DNA from: Collinsella aerofaciens
Lineage (GTDB): Bacteria; Actinomycetota; Coriobacteriia; Coriobacteriales; Coriobacteriaceae
Reading direction: 5' to 3'
DNA: 12,063 bases
Assembly: GCF_028209885.1 (NCBI RefSeq)
Contig: NZ_JAQLEM010000045.1
Span: 1-12,063, forward strand
Part shown: positions 1 to 6,511 of the stretch, one piece after another
Numbering within the stretch: the stretch's first letter is position 1
How the letters are laid out: every line of letters begins with the position of its first letter
Position numbers and translations under genes: made by a program
Notes under the pieces: generated by a model
Database searches by the model: none
Seen by the model: only the letters and a program-made list of their open reading frames with translations
Told to the model about the DNA's origin: nothing

Positions 1-1
1 T

Positions 2-1006
2 CACCGTATTCCAGGTTCCCGGACGCCGGGCAGACTCGCTTCGGTTCGGGCGCTACACCAACTTTCTCGACACTACCACCGTTCCACCCTCGAGCGCCTC
101 TATACATCGCGTGTGATCGATACGGGCGAGATGCACGTTTCGCGCCGCATCTCCGCGGCCTTCAAAGATATCGAGGGCGGACAGATTTTGGGCGCGACCC
201 GCGATTACAGCCATCGCCTTATCAATTTTGATCTAAGCGAAGAGACCGATGCCGATGTCCGCGCCGCGCGCGCTGTCATCGATGAGCGTCTGGATGAAGC
301 GGCCGAGGCCTTTTATGGCGTGGCCGAGACCACGCCTCTCGATTGTGTGCCCAAGGTGTGCGATTACCTGCGCCAGATCGGTATGATCCGCCCGGTTGCT
401 ATCGACGACACCGAGCCCGTCGATATCACCAAGACCCCGCTTTTCACGCCGGCGCCGCGCAGCGTTATCCTGCAGGCCCTCTCGCGTGGCCTCACGCAGG
501 CGGTTGTCGCCATCGGGTACGCGGCCATTCGCGGCTTTGGCATTTCCCATCCCACGGTGGGCGAGCTTCGCCGCGGCAGCGTGCCGGTGACGATTGATGC
601 CCCCGGAACCGATCCCTCTCAGGCTTCTGCCGACGACGCGTACTATCTGGGAGCACTCCCGGTCTGTGAGGTCGAAAGCCTGATCGCCAACGACGAGGTG
701 ACCGAGACGGGCGAGCATGTGAACGCGCTCGATGTGGGCTACGGCCTCGTTACCGGCAGCGACGAGAGCAAGGCCATCGCCATGAGCGTCCTCGACCATT
801 CGCTGCGCGTCGACGACGTTCGCTACCCCACACAGGATCAGGAGTTCGTGCTCTATCACATCGACGGTGTGGAAGCCACGGGCTTTATCAGCCATCTCAA
901 GCTGCCGCACTACGTGACGTTCCAAAGCAAGCTCGATGCAGCCTTGCGCTCTATGAATCACGCCGAGGGACAGAAGGAGGACGGTTCTCGTGCAGCGCAA
1001 CTATAA
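2..1006 (+). CDS. phnI: PhnI, C-P lyase core complex subunit (5'-truncated by window edge)
   Basis: PhnI is the nucleosidase-like subunit of the C-P lyase core complex. With PhnG, PhnH and PhnL it transfers ribose triphosphate from ATP to the phosphonate. The frame is open from position 2 with no stop, so the gene begins before the window; the GTG at 113 is internal. Compared with E. coli PhnI as I remember it, a segment like RSTLERL near codon 27 aligns with RTTLAKL at residue 82, so about 55 N-terminal residues are missing. The stretch RRISAAFKDIEGGQILGAT followed by DYSHRLINF is the most recognisable family block. The TAA stop lies inside phnJ (17-nt overlap), which implies translational coupling. 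The very first ~20 codons match the family poorly by eye. phnG and phnH would be expected just upstream. Confidence 0.93.
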   Translation, partial: HRIPGSRTPGRLASVRALHQLSRHYHRSTLERLYTSRVIDTGEMHVSRRISAAFKDIEGGQILGATRDYSHRLINFDLSEETDADVRAARAVIDERLDEAAEAFYGVAETTPLDCVPKVCDYLRQIGMIRPVAIDDTEPVDITKTPLFTPAPRSVILQALSRGLTQAVVAIGYAAIRGFGISHPTVGELRRGSVPVTIDAPGTDPSQASADDAYYLGALPVCEVESLIANDEVTETGEHVNALDVGYGLVTGSDESKAIAMSVLDHSLRVDDVRYPTQDQEFVLYHIDGVEATGFISHLKLPHYVTFQSKLDAALRSMNHAEGQKEDGSRAAQL

Positions 1007-1838
1007 CTTTGCCTTTTTGGACGAGGGCTCCAAGCGCGAGATTCGCCGCGCCATCTTGAAGGCCGTCGCCATTCCCGGATACCAGGTGCCGTTCGCCAGC
1101 CGCGAGATGCCCATCGGCCGCGGCTGGGGTACGGGTGGCCTGCAGGTCACGTTGTCGTGCATCGGTCCCGATGACGTGCTCAAGGTAATCGACCAGGGCT
1201 CGGACGCGAGCGTCAATGCCGTGTCTATTCGCAGCCTCGTGCACGAGACTACCGGCGTCGAGACCACCACGTCCACGGCGGACGCGACGCTCATCCAGAG
1301 CCGTCACCGTATCCCTGAGCGTCCGCTGCAGCGCGAACAACTCATGGTGCTGCAGGTTCCCATGCCAGAGCCCCTGCGCACCTACGAGGCGCGCGAAAGC
1401 GTGACGCGCCGTCTGCATGCCGAAGCTGAGTACACCGGGGCATATCTGGAGCTTTTTGAGCAGATCGTGCGCTATGGCTCCACGACTACCGGTGCCGACC
1501 ATCCCGTGATGGTGCAGGATCGCTACGTTATGGCGCCGAGCCCTATTCCGCGTTTCGACAATCCCAAGCTCAACGATGCCGAGAATCTCTTTTTGTTTGG
1601 CGCCGGTCGCGAGAAGAAGATCTATGCCGTGCCGCCCCATACCAAGGTGGAGTCGCTCGCCTTCGAAGACCATCCCTTTGTGCGCGAGGATTTTGAAGGT
1701 AAGCGCTGCTGCATCTGTGGGGCGACGGGCGTCTATATGACTCAAACCATCGATCCCGTTACGGGCAAGAAGGCATGGCAGTGCTCCGATACCGATTATT
1801 GCGCAGAGCGTCTCGAGGAGGGCGGAAGCGATGAGTAA
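990..1838 (+). CDS. phnJ: PhnJ, radical-SAM carbon-phosphorus lyase
   Basis: PhnJ is the catalytic subunit that cleaves the C-P bond of ribose-1-phosphonate 5-phosphate by radical SAM chemistry, giving the alkane and 5-phosphoribosyl 1,2-cyclic phosphate. The 282-residue product matches the E. coli length. The C-terminal cysteines have the spacing C-x2-C-x21-C-x5-C at residues 240, 243, 265 and 271, equivalent to Cys241/244/266/272 of E. coli, which supply the [4Fe-4S] ligands and an essential thiol. Gly30 in AIPGYQVPF corresponds to the glycyl-radical Gly32. All catalytic residues I can check are present. The GTG start at 990 is supported by an AAGGAGG Shine-Dalgarno at 974-980. The gene overlaps phnI by 17 nt and phnK by 8 nt. 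Confidence 0.98.
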   Translation: MQRNYNFAFLDEGSKREIRRAILKAVAIPGYQVPFASREMPIGRGWGTGGLQVTLSCIGPDDVLKVIDQGSDASVNAVSIRSLVHETTGVETTTSTADATLIQSRHRIPERPLQREQLMVLQVPMPEPLRTYEARESVTRRLHAEAEYTGAYLELFEQIVRYGSTTTGADHPVMVQDRYVMAPSPIPRFDNPKLNDAENLFLFGAGREKKIYAVPPHTKVESLAFEDHPFVREDFEGKRCCICGATGVYMTQTIDPVTGKKAWQCSDTDYCAERLEEGGSDE

Positions 1839-2715
1839 AGGCACGACGATGCTTCCCGCTACGGTTCATCATGAATTTAAGGATAAGGCTCCGGTTTTGT
1901 CCGTTCGCCATCTGGCCAAGCGTTTTGTCGTCGGCTGTGACTACTGCCGCGACCCGCATGCCAAGCTCGAGCGCAACATCTGTCCTGTATGCGGCACGGT
2001 GCACGCGGTGCGCGACATCTCGCTCGAGGTGCATCGCGGTGAGATTCTGGGCATTGTGGGCGAGTCTGGTTCGGGCAAGTCGACGCTCATGCAGTGCCTC
2101 TATTTCGACCAGGAGCCCACGGCGGGCGATATGCGTGTCGCTGCATATGATGGGGGCAAAGGCAACTGCTTTGACCTCTCTCGCCAGCAAAAGCGCCTTA
2201 TTCGCGATGAGATTTTTGGCATGGTTTACCAAAACCCTTACCTGGGCCTGCGCATGAACTTCTCGAGTCTTTCCAATATCGCCGAGAAGCAGATCGCTGC
2301 CGGTATCCGTGACGTTTCCTCCATGGTCGATCGCGGCCGCGAGCTGCTTGATCGCGTGAACATCCCCTTGCGTCGTGAACAAGATCCACCGCGCGCGTTT
2401 TCGGGCGGTATGCAGCAGCGCGTGCAGATTGCCAAGGCGCTTTCCAACCGTCCTCCGCTGCTGTTCTTGGACGAGGTCACCACCGGTTTGGACCTTTCGG
2501 TTCAGGCGCGCGTGCTTGATCTTATCCTCTCGCTGCGTCGTGACCTGGGAGTCTCGATGGTTGTGGTGAGCCATGACCTGGGCGTGATTCGCCTGCTTGC
2601 CGATCGCACTATCGTGATGCTCGACGGGCAGGTCATCGAACATGGCTTGACCGATCAGATCATGCAAGATCCGCAGCACGCCTACACCCAAGAACTCGTC
2701 TATTCGCTTCTTTAG
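1831..2715 (+). CDS. phnK: PhnK, ABC-type ATPase of the C-P lyase complex, with a CxxC/CxxC insertion
   Basis: PhnK is an ABC-family ATPase that binds the C-P lyase core complex rather than a transporter; it is thought to drive conformational changes at PhnJ. Visible motifs are Walker A GESGSGKST (77-85), Q-loop Gln134, signature FSGGMQQR (190-197), Walker B LLFLDE (210-215), a D-loop near GLD (219-221) and H-loop His248. The 294-residue length exceeds E. coli PhnK (about 252). The excess includes a ~20-residue N-terminal extension and a segment at 36-54 with CDYC (36-39) and CPVC (51-54), a four-cysteine arrangement that could bind zinc or an Fe-S cluster, placed between the first beta strands and Walker A. 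The ATG overlaps the end of phnJ. Similarity to oligopeptide-transporter ATPases is expected for this family, but context fixes the assignment. Confidence 0.95.
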   Translation: MSKGTTMLPATVHHEFKDKAPVLSVRHLAKRFVVGCDYCRDPHAKLERNICPVCGTVHAVRDISLEVHRGEILGIVGESGSGKSTLMQCLYFDQEPTAGDMRVAAYDGGKGNCFDLSRQQKRLIRDEIFGMVYQNPYLGLRMNFSSLSNIAEKQIAAGIRDVSSMVDRGRELLDRVNIPLRREQDPPRAFSGGMQQRVQIAKALSNRPPLLFLDEVTTGLDLSVQARVLDLILSLRRDLGVSMVVVSHDLGVIRLLADRTIVMLDGQVIEHGLTDQIMQDPQHAYTQELVYSLL

Positions 2716-2726
2716 GAGGTTCGCCG

Positions 2727-4034
2727 ATGTACGTCATCCGCAACGGAATCATTGTTCAGCCCGACCGCCTGCTCTTTGGCTATGAGCTTGTGGTCGAAGA
2801 CGACAGGATCGCCGCAATTCAACGCCAAGGCAAATTCGATGCGACCGCCGCGGGAGCCGGCGTTATCGATGCTCATGGTGGCTATGTCACGCCTGGTCTT
2901 GTGGATATCCATTCCGACTATATCGAGACCGTTATCTCGCCGCGCCCGACGGTGCTCATGGACTTCTCGACGGCATTGTTCGAGGCCGAGCGTGAGCTCA
3001 TCGCCCATGGCATCACCACAATGTATCACTCGCTTTCGGCATATGCGCAGGACATCATGGACGCCAAGCCGGTCCGGCGCTGGGAGAACACCGAGAAAAT
3101 CATGGCGCTTATCGCCGGCTGCAAGCGCACCGAGGGACGAAACGCCCATCTGATTCGTCATCGCCTGCACCTGCGCCTCGAGGTCGATAACGTCAATCTG
3201 GTTGAGCAAGTTGAGGGGCATTTGCGCTCGGGCGAGGTGGACGAGCTTTCATTTATGGACCACACTCCCGGCCAGGGTCAATATCGCGATATCGAGATCT
3301 GGCGCAAGAGCGTTCGCGGCGATCACGAGCTGAGTGACGAAGAGGCGGAGCGGATCGTCGCCGCTCAGCAGGCGGCACCCAAGCTTTCCTTTGATCAGCT
3401 CAAATATCTTGCCGATGTTGCCTGTGAAAACGGCATTGCGCTGGCGAGCCACGATGACGATTCGGTCGAGCATCTGGATCTTATGCGTGAGCTCGGCTGC
3501 ACGATCTCTGAGTTCCCGGTGAGTTTAGAGGTGGCGCGCGCTGCTCGCGAGCGTGGCATGTCGACCGTCATGGGAACACCCAACATCTTGCTGGGAAAGA
3601 GCCATTCGGGCAATCTTTCGGCGCGCGACGCCGTGTCCAACGGAGTGGCGAGCGTGCTGTGCTCCGATTACTATCCCACGGCAATGCTGCAGAGCGCCTT
3701 TGCCCTGCACCATGATTTCAAGCTGCCGCTTGAAGAGGCGTTTGCCATGCTCACCATCAACCCGGCGCGCGCCGTGCATGCCGACGACCAGATTGGCAGT
3801 CTGGAAGAGGGCAAGAAAGCCGATATTCTGGTCATTCGTGAGGTTGAGGAAGGCCAGCGCACCTATCCCGTGATCACGGCGACGCTGGTGGATGGCCGTG
3901 TGGTTTCGCGCATGTGGTATCCGGCGCTGCCGAGCATGTCTGCCCGTTTTGCCACCGATGCCGCGACGATCGCCGAGACCGCCGACCACGTGCCGGCAGC
4001 CGTGGTGGATACGGATGGATCGGAGGACAAGTAA
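2727..4034 (+). CDS. phnM: PhnM, alpha-D-ribose 1-methylphosphonate 5-triphosphate diphosphatase
   Basis: PhnM is an amidohydrolase-superfamily enzyme that removes pyrophosphate from ribose 1-(alkyl)phosphonate 5-triphosphate to give the 5-phosphate substrate of PhnJ. The 435-residue product shows family blocks in order: HSD at 62-64 (the HxD form of the first metal motif typical of PhnM), HRLHLRLE, FMDHTPGQGQY, ALASHDDD with metal-ligand candidates, MGTPNILLGKSHSGN and CSDYYP. It is longer than E. coli PhnM (about 378). Most of the excess is a ~40-residue Ala-rich, acidic C-terminal tail after the beta-sandwich strand at DGRVVSRM. The start has a GGAGGT Shine-Dalgarno at 2715-2720, touching the phnK stop. 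The order K-M-L differs from the K-L-M order of E. coli. Confidence 0.97.
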   Translation: MYVIRNGIIVQPDRLLFGYELVVEDDRIAAIQRQGKFDATAAGAGVIDAHGGYVTPGLVDIHSDYIETVISPRPTVLMDFSTALFEAERELIAHGITTMYHSLSAYAQDIMDAKPVRRWENTEKIMALIAGCKRTEGRNAHLIRHRLHLRLEVDNVNLVEQVEGHLRSGEVDELSFMDHTPGQGQYRDIEIWRKSVRGDHELSDEEAERIVAAQQAAPKLSFDQLKYLADVACENGIALASHDDDSVEHLDLMRELGCTISEFPVSLEVARAARERGMSTVMGTPNILLGKSHSGNLSARDAVSNGVASVLCSDYYPTAMLQSAFALHHDFKLPLEEAFAMLTINPARAVHADDQIGSLEEGKKADILVIREVEEGQRTYPVITATLVDGRVVSRMWYPALPSMSARFATDAATIAETADHVPAAVVDTDGSEDK

Positions 4035-4768
4035 TGGGCGATTCAATCGAATCCTTTCAGCCTGATGCATGTCCACTCCTTGCGATCGAGGATCTTTCCA
4101 AGGGCTTTACCCTGCATACCGCCGACCGTCGCGTGCGCGGCTGTGAGCATATCTCGCTGAGCGTGCTGCCGGGCGAGTTCGTGGGCGTTACCGGCCGCTC
4201 GGGCTCGGGTAAATCAACGATTCTCAAGTGCATCTATCGTACGAATCTGCCGGAAAGCGGCCACATCGTGTACGATTCCGAGGCCTTTGGCCCGGTCGAC
4301 CTTGCCACGCTCGATGAGCGTCGTGTGATCTATCTGCGCAACTACGAGATTGGCTATGTCTCCCAGTTCCTCGATGCCGTGCCACGTACCACGGCCCGTG
4401 AAATCGTGCGCGCGAGTGCCGCCGAGGCGTTTGCCGATGAAGATGCGATTGAGGAGGAGACGACGCGTATGCTCGAGCATTTCGACTTCCCCAAGCCCCT
4501 GTGGGACCTGTATCCCAACACGTTCTCGGGTGGTGAGAAGCTCAGACTCAACATCGCGCGCGCTATGGTGCGTCGTCCACGTCTATTACTGTTGGACGAG
4601 CCGACTGCCAGCCTCGATAACGCGAGCAAGGTCAGAGTCCGCGATTTGATTGAGCAACTCAAGGCCGGAGGTACTACGATGCTGGGGATCTTCCATGATT
4701 TGGAGTTTATGGAAGGCGTTTGCGATCGTGAGTACAACATGCAGATTGGTGGGTTTGTCCAGGCATAG
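4034..4768 (+). CDS. phnL: PhnL, ABC-type ATPase subunit of the C-P lyase pathway
   Basis: PhnL is an ABC-family ATPase needed with PhnG, PhnH and PhnI for the first step, coupling phosphonate to the ribose of ATP. The 244-residue product contains Walker A GRSGSGKST (54-62), Q-loop Gln111 in GYVSQFLDAVPR, signature FSGGEKLR (164-171), Walker B LLLLDE (184-189), TASLD (191-195) and H-loop His221 in LGIFHD. The FSGGE/GIFHD combination and the YVSQFL block are characteristic of PhnL and separate it from PhnK. The reading frame is open further upstream, but the ATG at 4034 is chosen because it overlaps the phnM stop by one base (TAATG) and follows a GGAGG at 4022-4026. The length is close to the usual ~226-240. 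Confidence 0.96.
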   Translation: MGDSIESFQPDACPLLAIEDLSKGFTLHTADRRVRGCEHISLSVLPGEFVGVTGRSGSGKSTILKCIYRTNLPESGHIVYDSEAFGPVDLATLDERRVIYLRNYEIGYVSQFLDAVPRTTAREIVRASAAEAFADEDAIEEETTRMLEHFDFPKPLWDLYPNTFSGGEKLRLNIARAMVRRPRLLLLDEPTASLDNASKVRVRDLIEQLKAGGTTMLGIFHDLEFMEGVCDREYNMQIGGFVQA

Positions 4769-4777
4769 GAGGGACGG

Positions 4778-5671
4778 ATGCAAGAACATAGATCCGTGCA
4801 GGGGTCATTTGATCTGCATATGCATTCAGTTTATTCCGATGGTTCTCAATCGGTGCAGACATTGATTACCGAGGCTCGTGAGCGGGGTCTTTCGGGTATT
4901 GCCGTTACCGATCACGACAGTTTGCGCCAGCTGTCGTCCGTACGCGCCGAAGCCCGCAAGATGGGTTTTCCCGTGATTGCGGGTGTTGAAGCTTCTTGCA
5001 TTGACGCGGAAACCGGACGCAAGATCCATATTCTTTGCTACGGTCTCGCGGCTACGGCGGATGAATCTGGTCCGCTTGAGCTCTTGGTAAACGAAACGCT
5101 TGCCCGCCGTACTGCCAACACTCTGTGGCAGGCATGGACGCTCGAGCGTACAGGGATAGCCCCCTGCGGGCGAAAAGCATCGGTGGCTGACGTGGTCGAA
5201 GTCTTGCGGGCAAGCACTGGTGTCTACAAACAGCACGTCATGCAGGCGCTTACGGGGTTGGGCTATCGCGATGGCGAATATCAGCGCGTGTATCGTCGGT
5301 TATTTAAAAACGGCGGTATTGCCGAGCGTGACATTTCCTATCCCGACGCACTTGCAATTGTGCGGGCTGCTCGCGAACAGGGCGGCGTGCCCGTGCTCGC
5401 ACATCCCCAGCAGATGGACTCGTGGGGGGCTATCCCCGCACTTGTTAAGGCGGGTCTGATGGGCATCGAGGCGTTTCATCCCGATAACGATGCCGTTGCG
5501 ACCGAAGAGGCCTTTAGACTTGCACGACAGTACGGAATCTTGTGCACCGGCGGTAGCGATTACCATGGGCGCTATGGCGCCCCCGAGTGCGTCGGGGCTT
5601 GTTTCATCACGCCGGATGAAGCCGGCGAGTCCGTTGCGCAGCTGTTCGACCAAGAACGCCTGCTTGCTTAG
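4778..5671 (+). CDS. phnPP: PHP-domain phosphoesterase, probable phosphoribosyl 1,2-cyclic phosphate dihydrolase (PhnPP-like)
   Basis: This is a 297-residue metal-dependent PHP-family hydrolase. Visible ligands are HMH (14-16), Asp21, DHD (45-47), Glu71, His84, then AHP near residue 208 and GSDYH near 259, the usual three-metal set. A PHP enzyme of Eggerthella lenta (Elen0235, class Coriobacteriia) was shown to open 5-phosphoribosyl 1,2-cyclic phosphate, the PhnJ product, and then remove the resulting phosphate, giving ribose 5-phosphate and phosphate. Position inside this phn operon, directly after phnL with a 9-nt gap and an AGGAGGG Shine-Dalgarno at 4767-4773, argues for the same role, replacing PhnP and PhnN. 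Family membership is certain. The exact substrate is inferred from context, and related PHP enzymes act on 3',5'-nucleotides. Confidence 0.85.
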   Translation: MQEHRSVQGSFDLHMHSVYSDGSQSVQTLITEARERGLSGIAVTDHDSLRQLSSVRAEARKMGFPVIAGVEASCIDAETGRKIHILCYGLAATADESGPLELLVNETLARRTANTLWQAWTLERTGIAPCGRKASVADVVEVLRASTGVYKQHVMQALTGLGYRDGEYQRVYRRLFKNGGIAERDISYPDALAIVRAAREQGGVPVLAHPQQMDSWGAIPALVKAGLMGIEAFHPDNDAVATEEAFRLARQYGILCTGGSDYHGRYGAPECVGACFITPDEAGESVAQLFDQERLLA

Positions 5672-5682
5672 GGGGTCCAAAG

Positions 5683-6105
5683 ATGACAGTTCGAACGGCG
5701 ACTGTTGCCGATTCCGACGCGGTGTACGAGCTCATGTGCCAGCTTGAGGACACTCGATTTGACCGATTGACGTTCTGTAGGCGTTTTGGCTGGCAGCTTG
5801 CCCGTCAACCATTTTTCGCTTTTGTGCTCGAGGAGGATGACGTTGTCGGGTTTGTGAACGTGCGCGTCGAGCGGCAGCTTCACCATGAACACCCCGTGGC
5901 CGAGATTTGCGAGCTCGTGGTTGACAAGGGATACCGTGGTGGTGGACGCGGGACACTGCTGCTTGAGAGAGCCATTGCGTGTGCACGAGAGCAGGGATGC
6001 GAGGTTATCGAGGTGACCTCAAATGCCGCACGGTTGGATGCTCACCGGTTTTACGAGAATCACGGCATGAAGAGGACGCATACTAAATTCATGATGGGGC
6101 TGTGA
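5683..6105 (+). CDS. phnO: PhnO-like aminoalkylphosphonate N-acetyltransferase (GNAT family)
   Basis: This 140-residue GNAT-fold protein uses acetyl-CoA to acetylate a primary amine. It resembles E. coli PhnO along its length as I remember it: SDAVYELMCQLEDTRFDRLTF near the start parallels [21 protein letters not shown] there. The ELVVDKGYRGGGRG segment is motif A with the acetyl-CoA pyrophosphate-binding loop, and DAHRFYENHG near the end is the conserved motif B region. PhnO protects cells from aminomethylphosphonate-type compounds and makes them acceptable to C-P lyase. It is the last gene of the operon, starting 11 nt after the PHP gene with a G-rich Shine-Dalgarno (AGGGGG, 5670-5675). No clear terminator follows before the tRNA-Leu promoter. 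A different amine substrate cannot be excluded from sequence. Confidence 0.85.
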   Translation: MTVRTATVADSDAVYELMCQLEDTRFDRLTFCRRFGWQLARQPFFAFVLEEDDVVGFVNVRVERQLHHEHPVAEICELVVDKGYRGGGRGTLLLERAIACAREQGCEVIEVTSNAARLDAHRFYENHGMKRTHTKFMMGL

Positions 6106-6138
6106 GAACCCTTAAATGTATGTGCAATAACGCTTGCC

Positions 6139-6187
6139 AACTTTTTCAAAAATAGTTCTTGCGTTCGCGGCGGCGCTCCGTTATTCT
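6139..6187 (+). promoter_or_regulatory. Promoter of tRNA-Leu with upstream A/T dyad
   Basis: A -35 box TTGCGT (6159-6164) and a -10 box TATTCT (6182-6187) are 17 bp apart and end 11 bp before the tRNA 5' end. Just upstream (6139-6158) is an AT-rich motif of the form AACTTTTT-n-AAAAA placed exactly 20 bp before the -35 TTG. The same motif occurs at the same distance before the second tRNA-Arg promoter. It could act as an UP-element. Confidence 0.65.
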
Positions 6188-6198
6188 AATTCCTGCAC

Positions 6199-6285
6199 GC
6201 GGGCGTGGCGGAATTGGCAGACGCGTACGGTTCAGGTCCGTATGGGGGCAACCCCATGAAGGTTCAAGTCCTTTCGCCCGCACCA
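6199..6285 (+). tRNA. tRNA-Leu (anticodon CAG), CCA encoded
   Basis: This is an 87-nt class II tRNA. The acceptor arms GCGGGCG (6199-6205) and CGCCCGC (6275-6281) pair fully. The anticodon stem TACGG/CCGTA encloses the loop TTCAGGT with anticodon CAG at 6233-6235, reading CTG. A long variable arm (about 6244-6256) and a T-loop TTCAAGT (6263-6269) follow, and the discriminator A and CCA end at 6285. The D-arm GCGGAATTGGCAGACGC is typical of tRNA-Leu. Confidence 0.98.
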
Positions 6286-6296
6286 TTAAATGAAAG

Positions 6297-6322
6297 AGCT
6301 CCCAGCAATGGGGGCTTTTTTG
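6297..6322 (+). terminator. Rho-independent terminator after tRNA-Leu
   Basis: An 8-bp stem (6297-6304 with 6309-6316, one G-T pair) encloses a GCAA loop and is followed by a run of six T (6316-6321). It ends the tRNA-Leu transcript and possibly read-through from the phn operon. A near-identical copy lies 189 bp downstream. Confidence 0.9.
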
Positions 6323-6456
6323 TTATGTGCCCATCGCAGGGACTTGAACCTGCGAAGGAGCGAGCGTAAAGAAAACGCGGAGCGTTTTTAGCGAGCTGGC
6401 GAGGACGCCGGCAGGCGGCCGAAGCCGGTGCGGATCCGCGAAGCGGATACGCGGAC

Positions 6457-6474
6457 GTCCTTTCGCCCGCACCA
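6457..6474 (+). pseudogene. Duplicated 3' fragment of tRNA-Leu
   Basis: Eighteen bases identical to 6268-6285 of the intact gene: the last T-loop bases, the 3' T-stem strand, the 3' acceptor strand and CCA. No 5' part is present, so it cannot fold as a tRNA. The breakpoint lies in the T-loop, as in the tRNA-Arg fragment at 11809. Confidence 0.9.
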
Positions 6475-6485
6475 TTACATGAAAG

Positions 6486-6511
6486 AGCTCCCAGCAATGG
6501 GAGCTTTTTTG
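6486..6511 (+). terminator. Duplicated terminator in repeat unit 2
   Basis: This copy of the tRNA-Leu terminator has a perfect 8-bp stem (6486-6493 with 6498-6505), a GCAA loop and a T run. One base change relative to the first copy turns the G-T pair into a Watson-Crick A-T pair, so the hairpin is intact and slightly stronger. Confidence 0.85.

Noticed and set aside
3914..4033. Upstream in-frame extension of PhnL from a GTG at 3914
   Set aside because: It lies inside phnM, has no family similarity, and the ATG at 4034 has the TAATG coupling and a Shine-Dalgarno site.
6335..6354. Possible complete tRNA gene on the minus strand (T-arm-like sequence)
   Set aside because: Only a T-arm-like hairpin with an 8-nt loop is present. 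No matching anticodon, D-arm or acceptor stem can be drawn around it.
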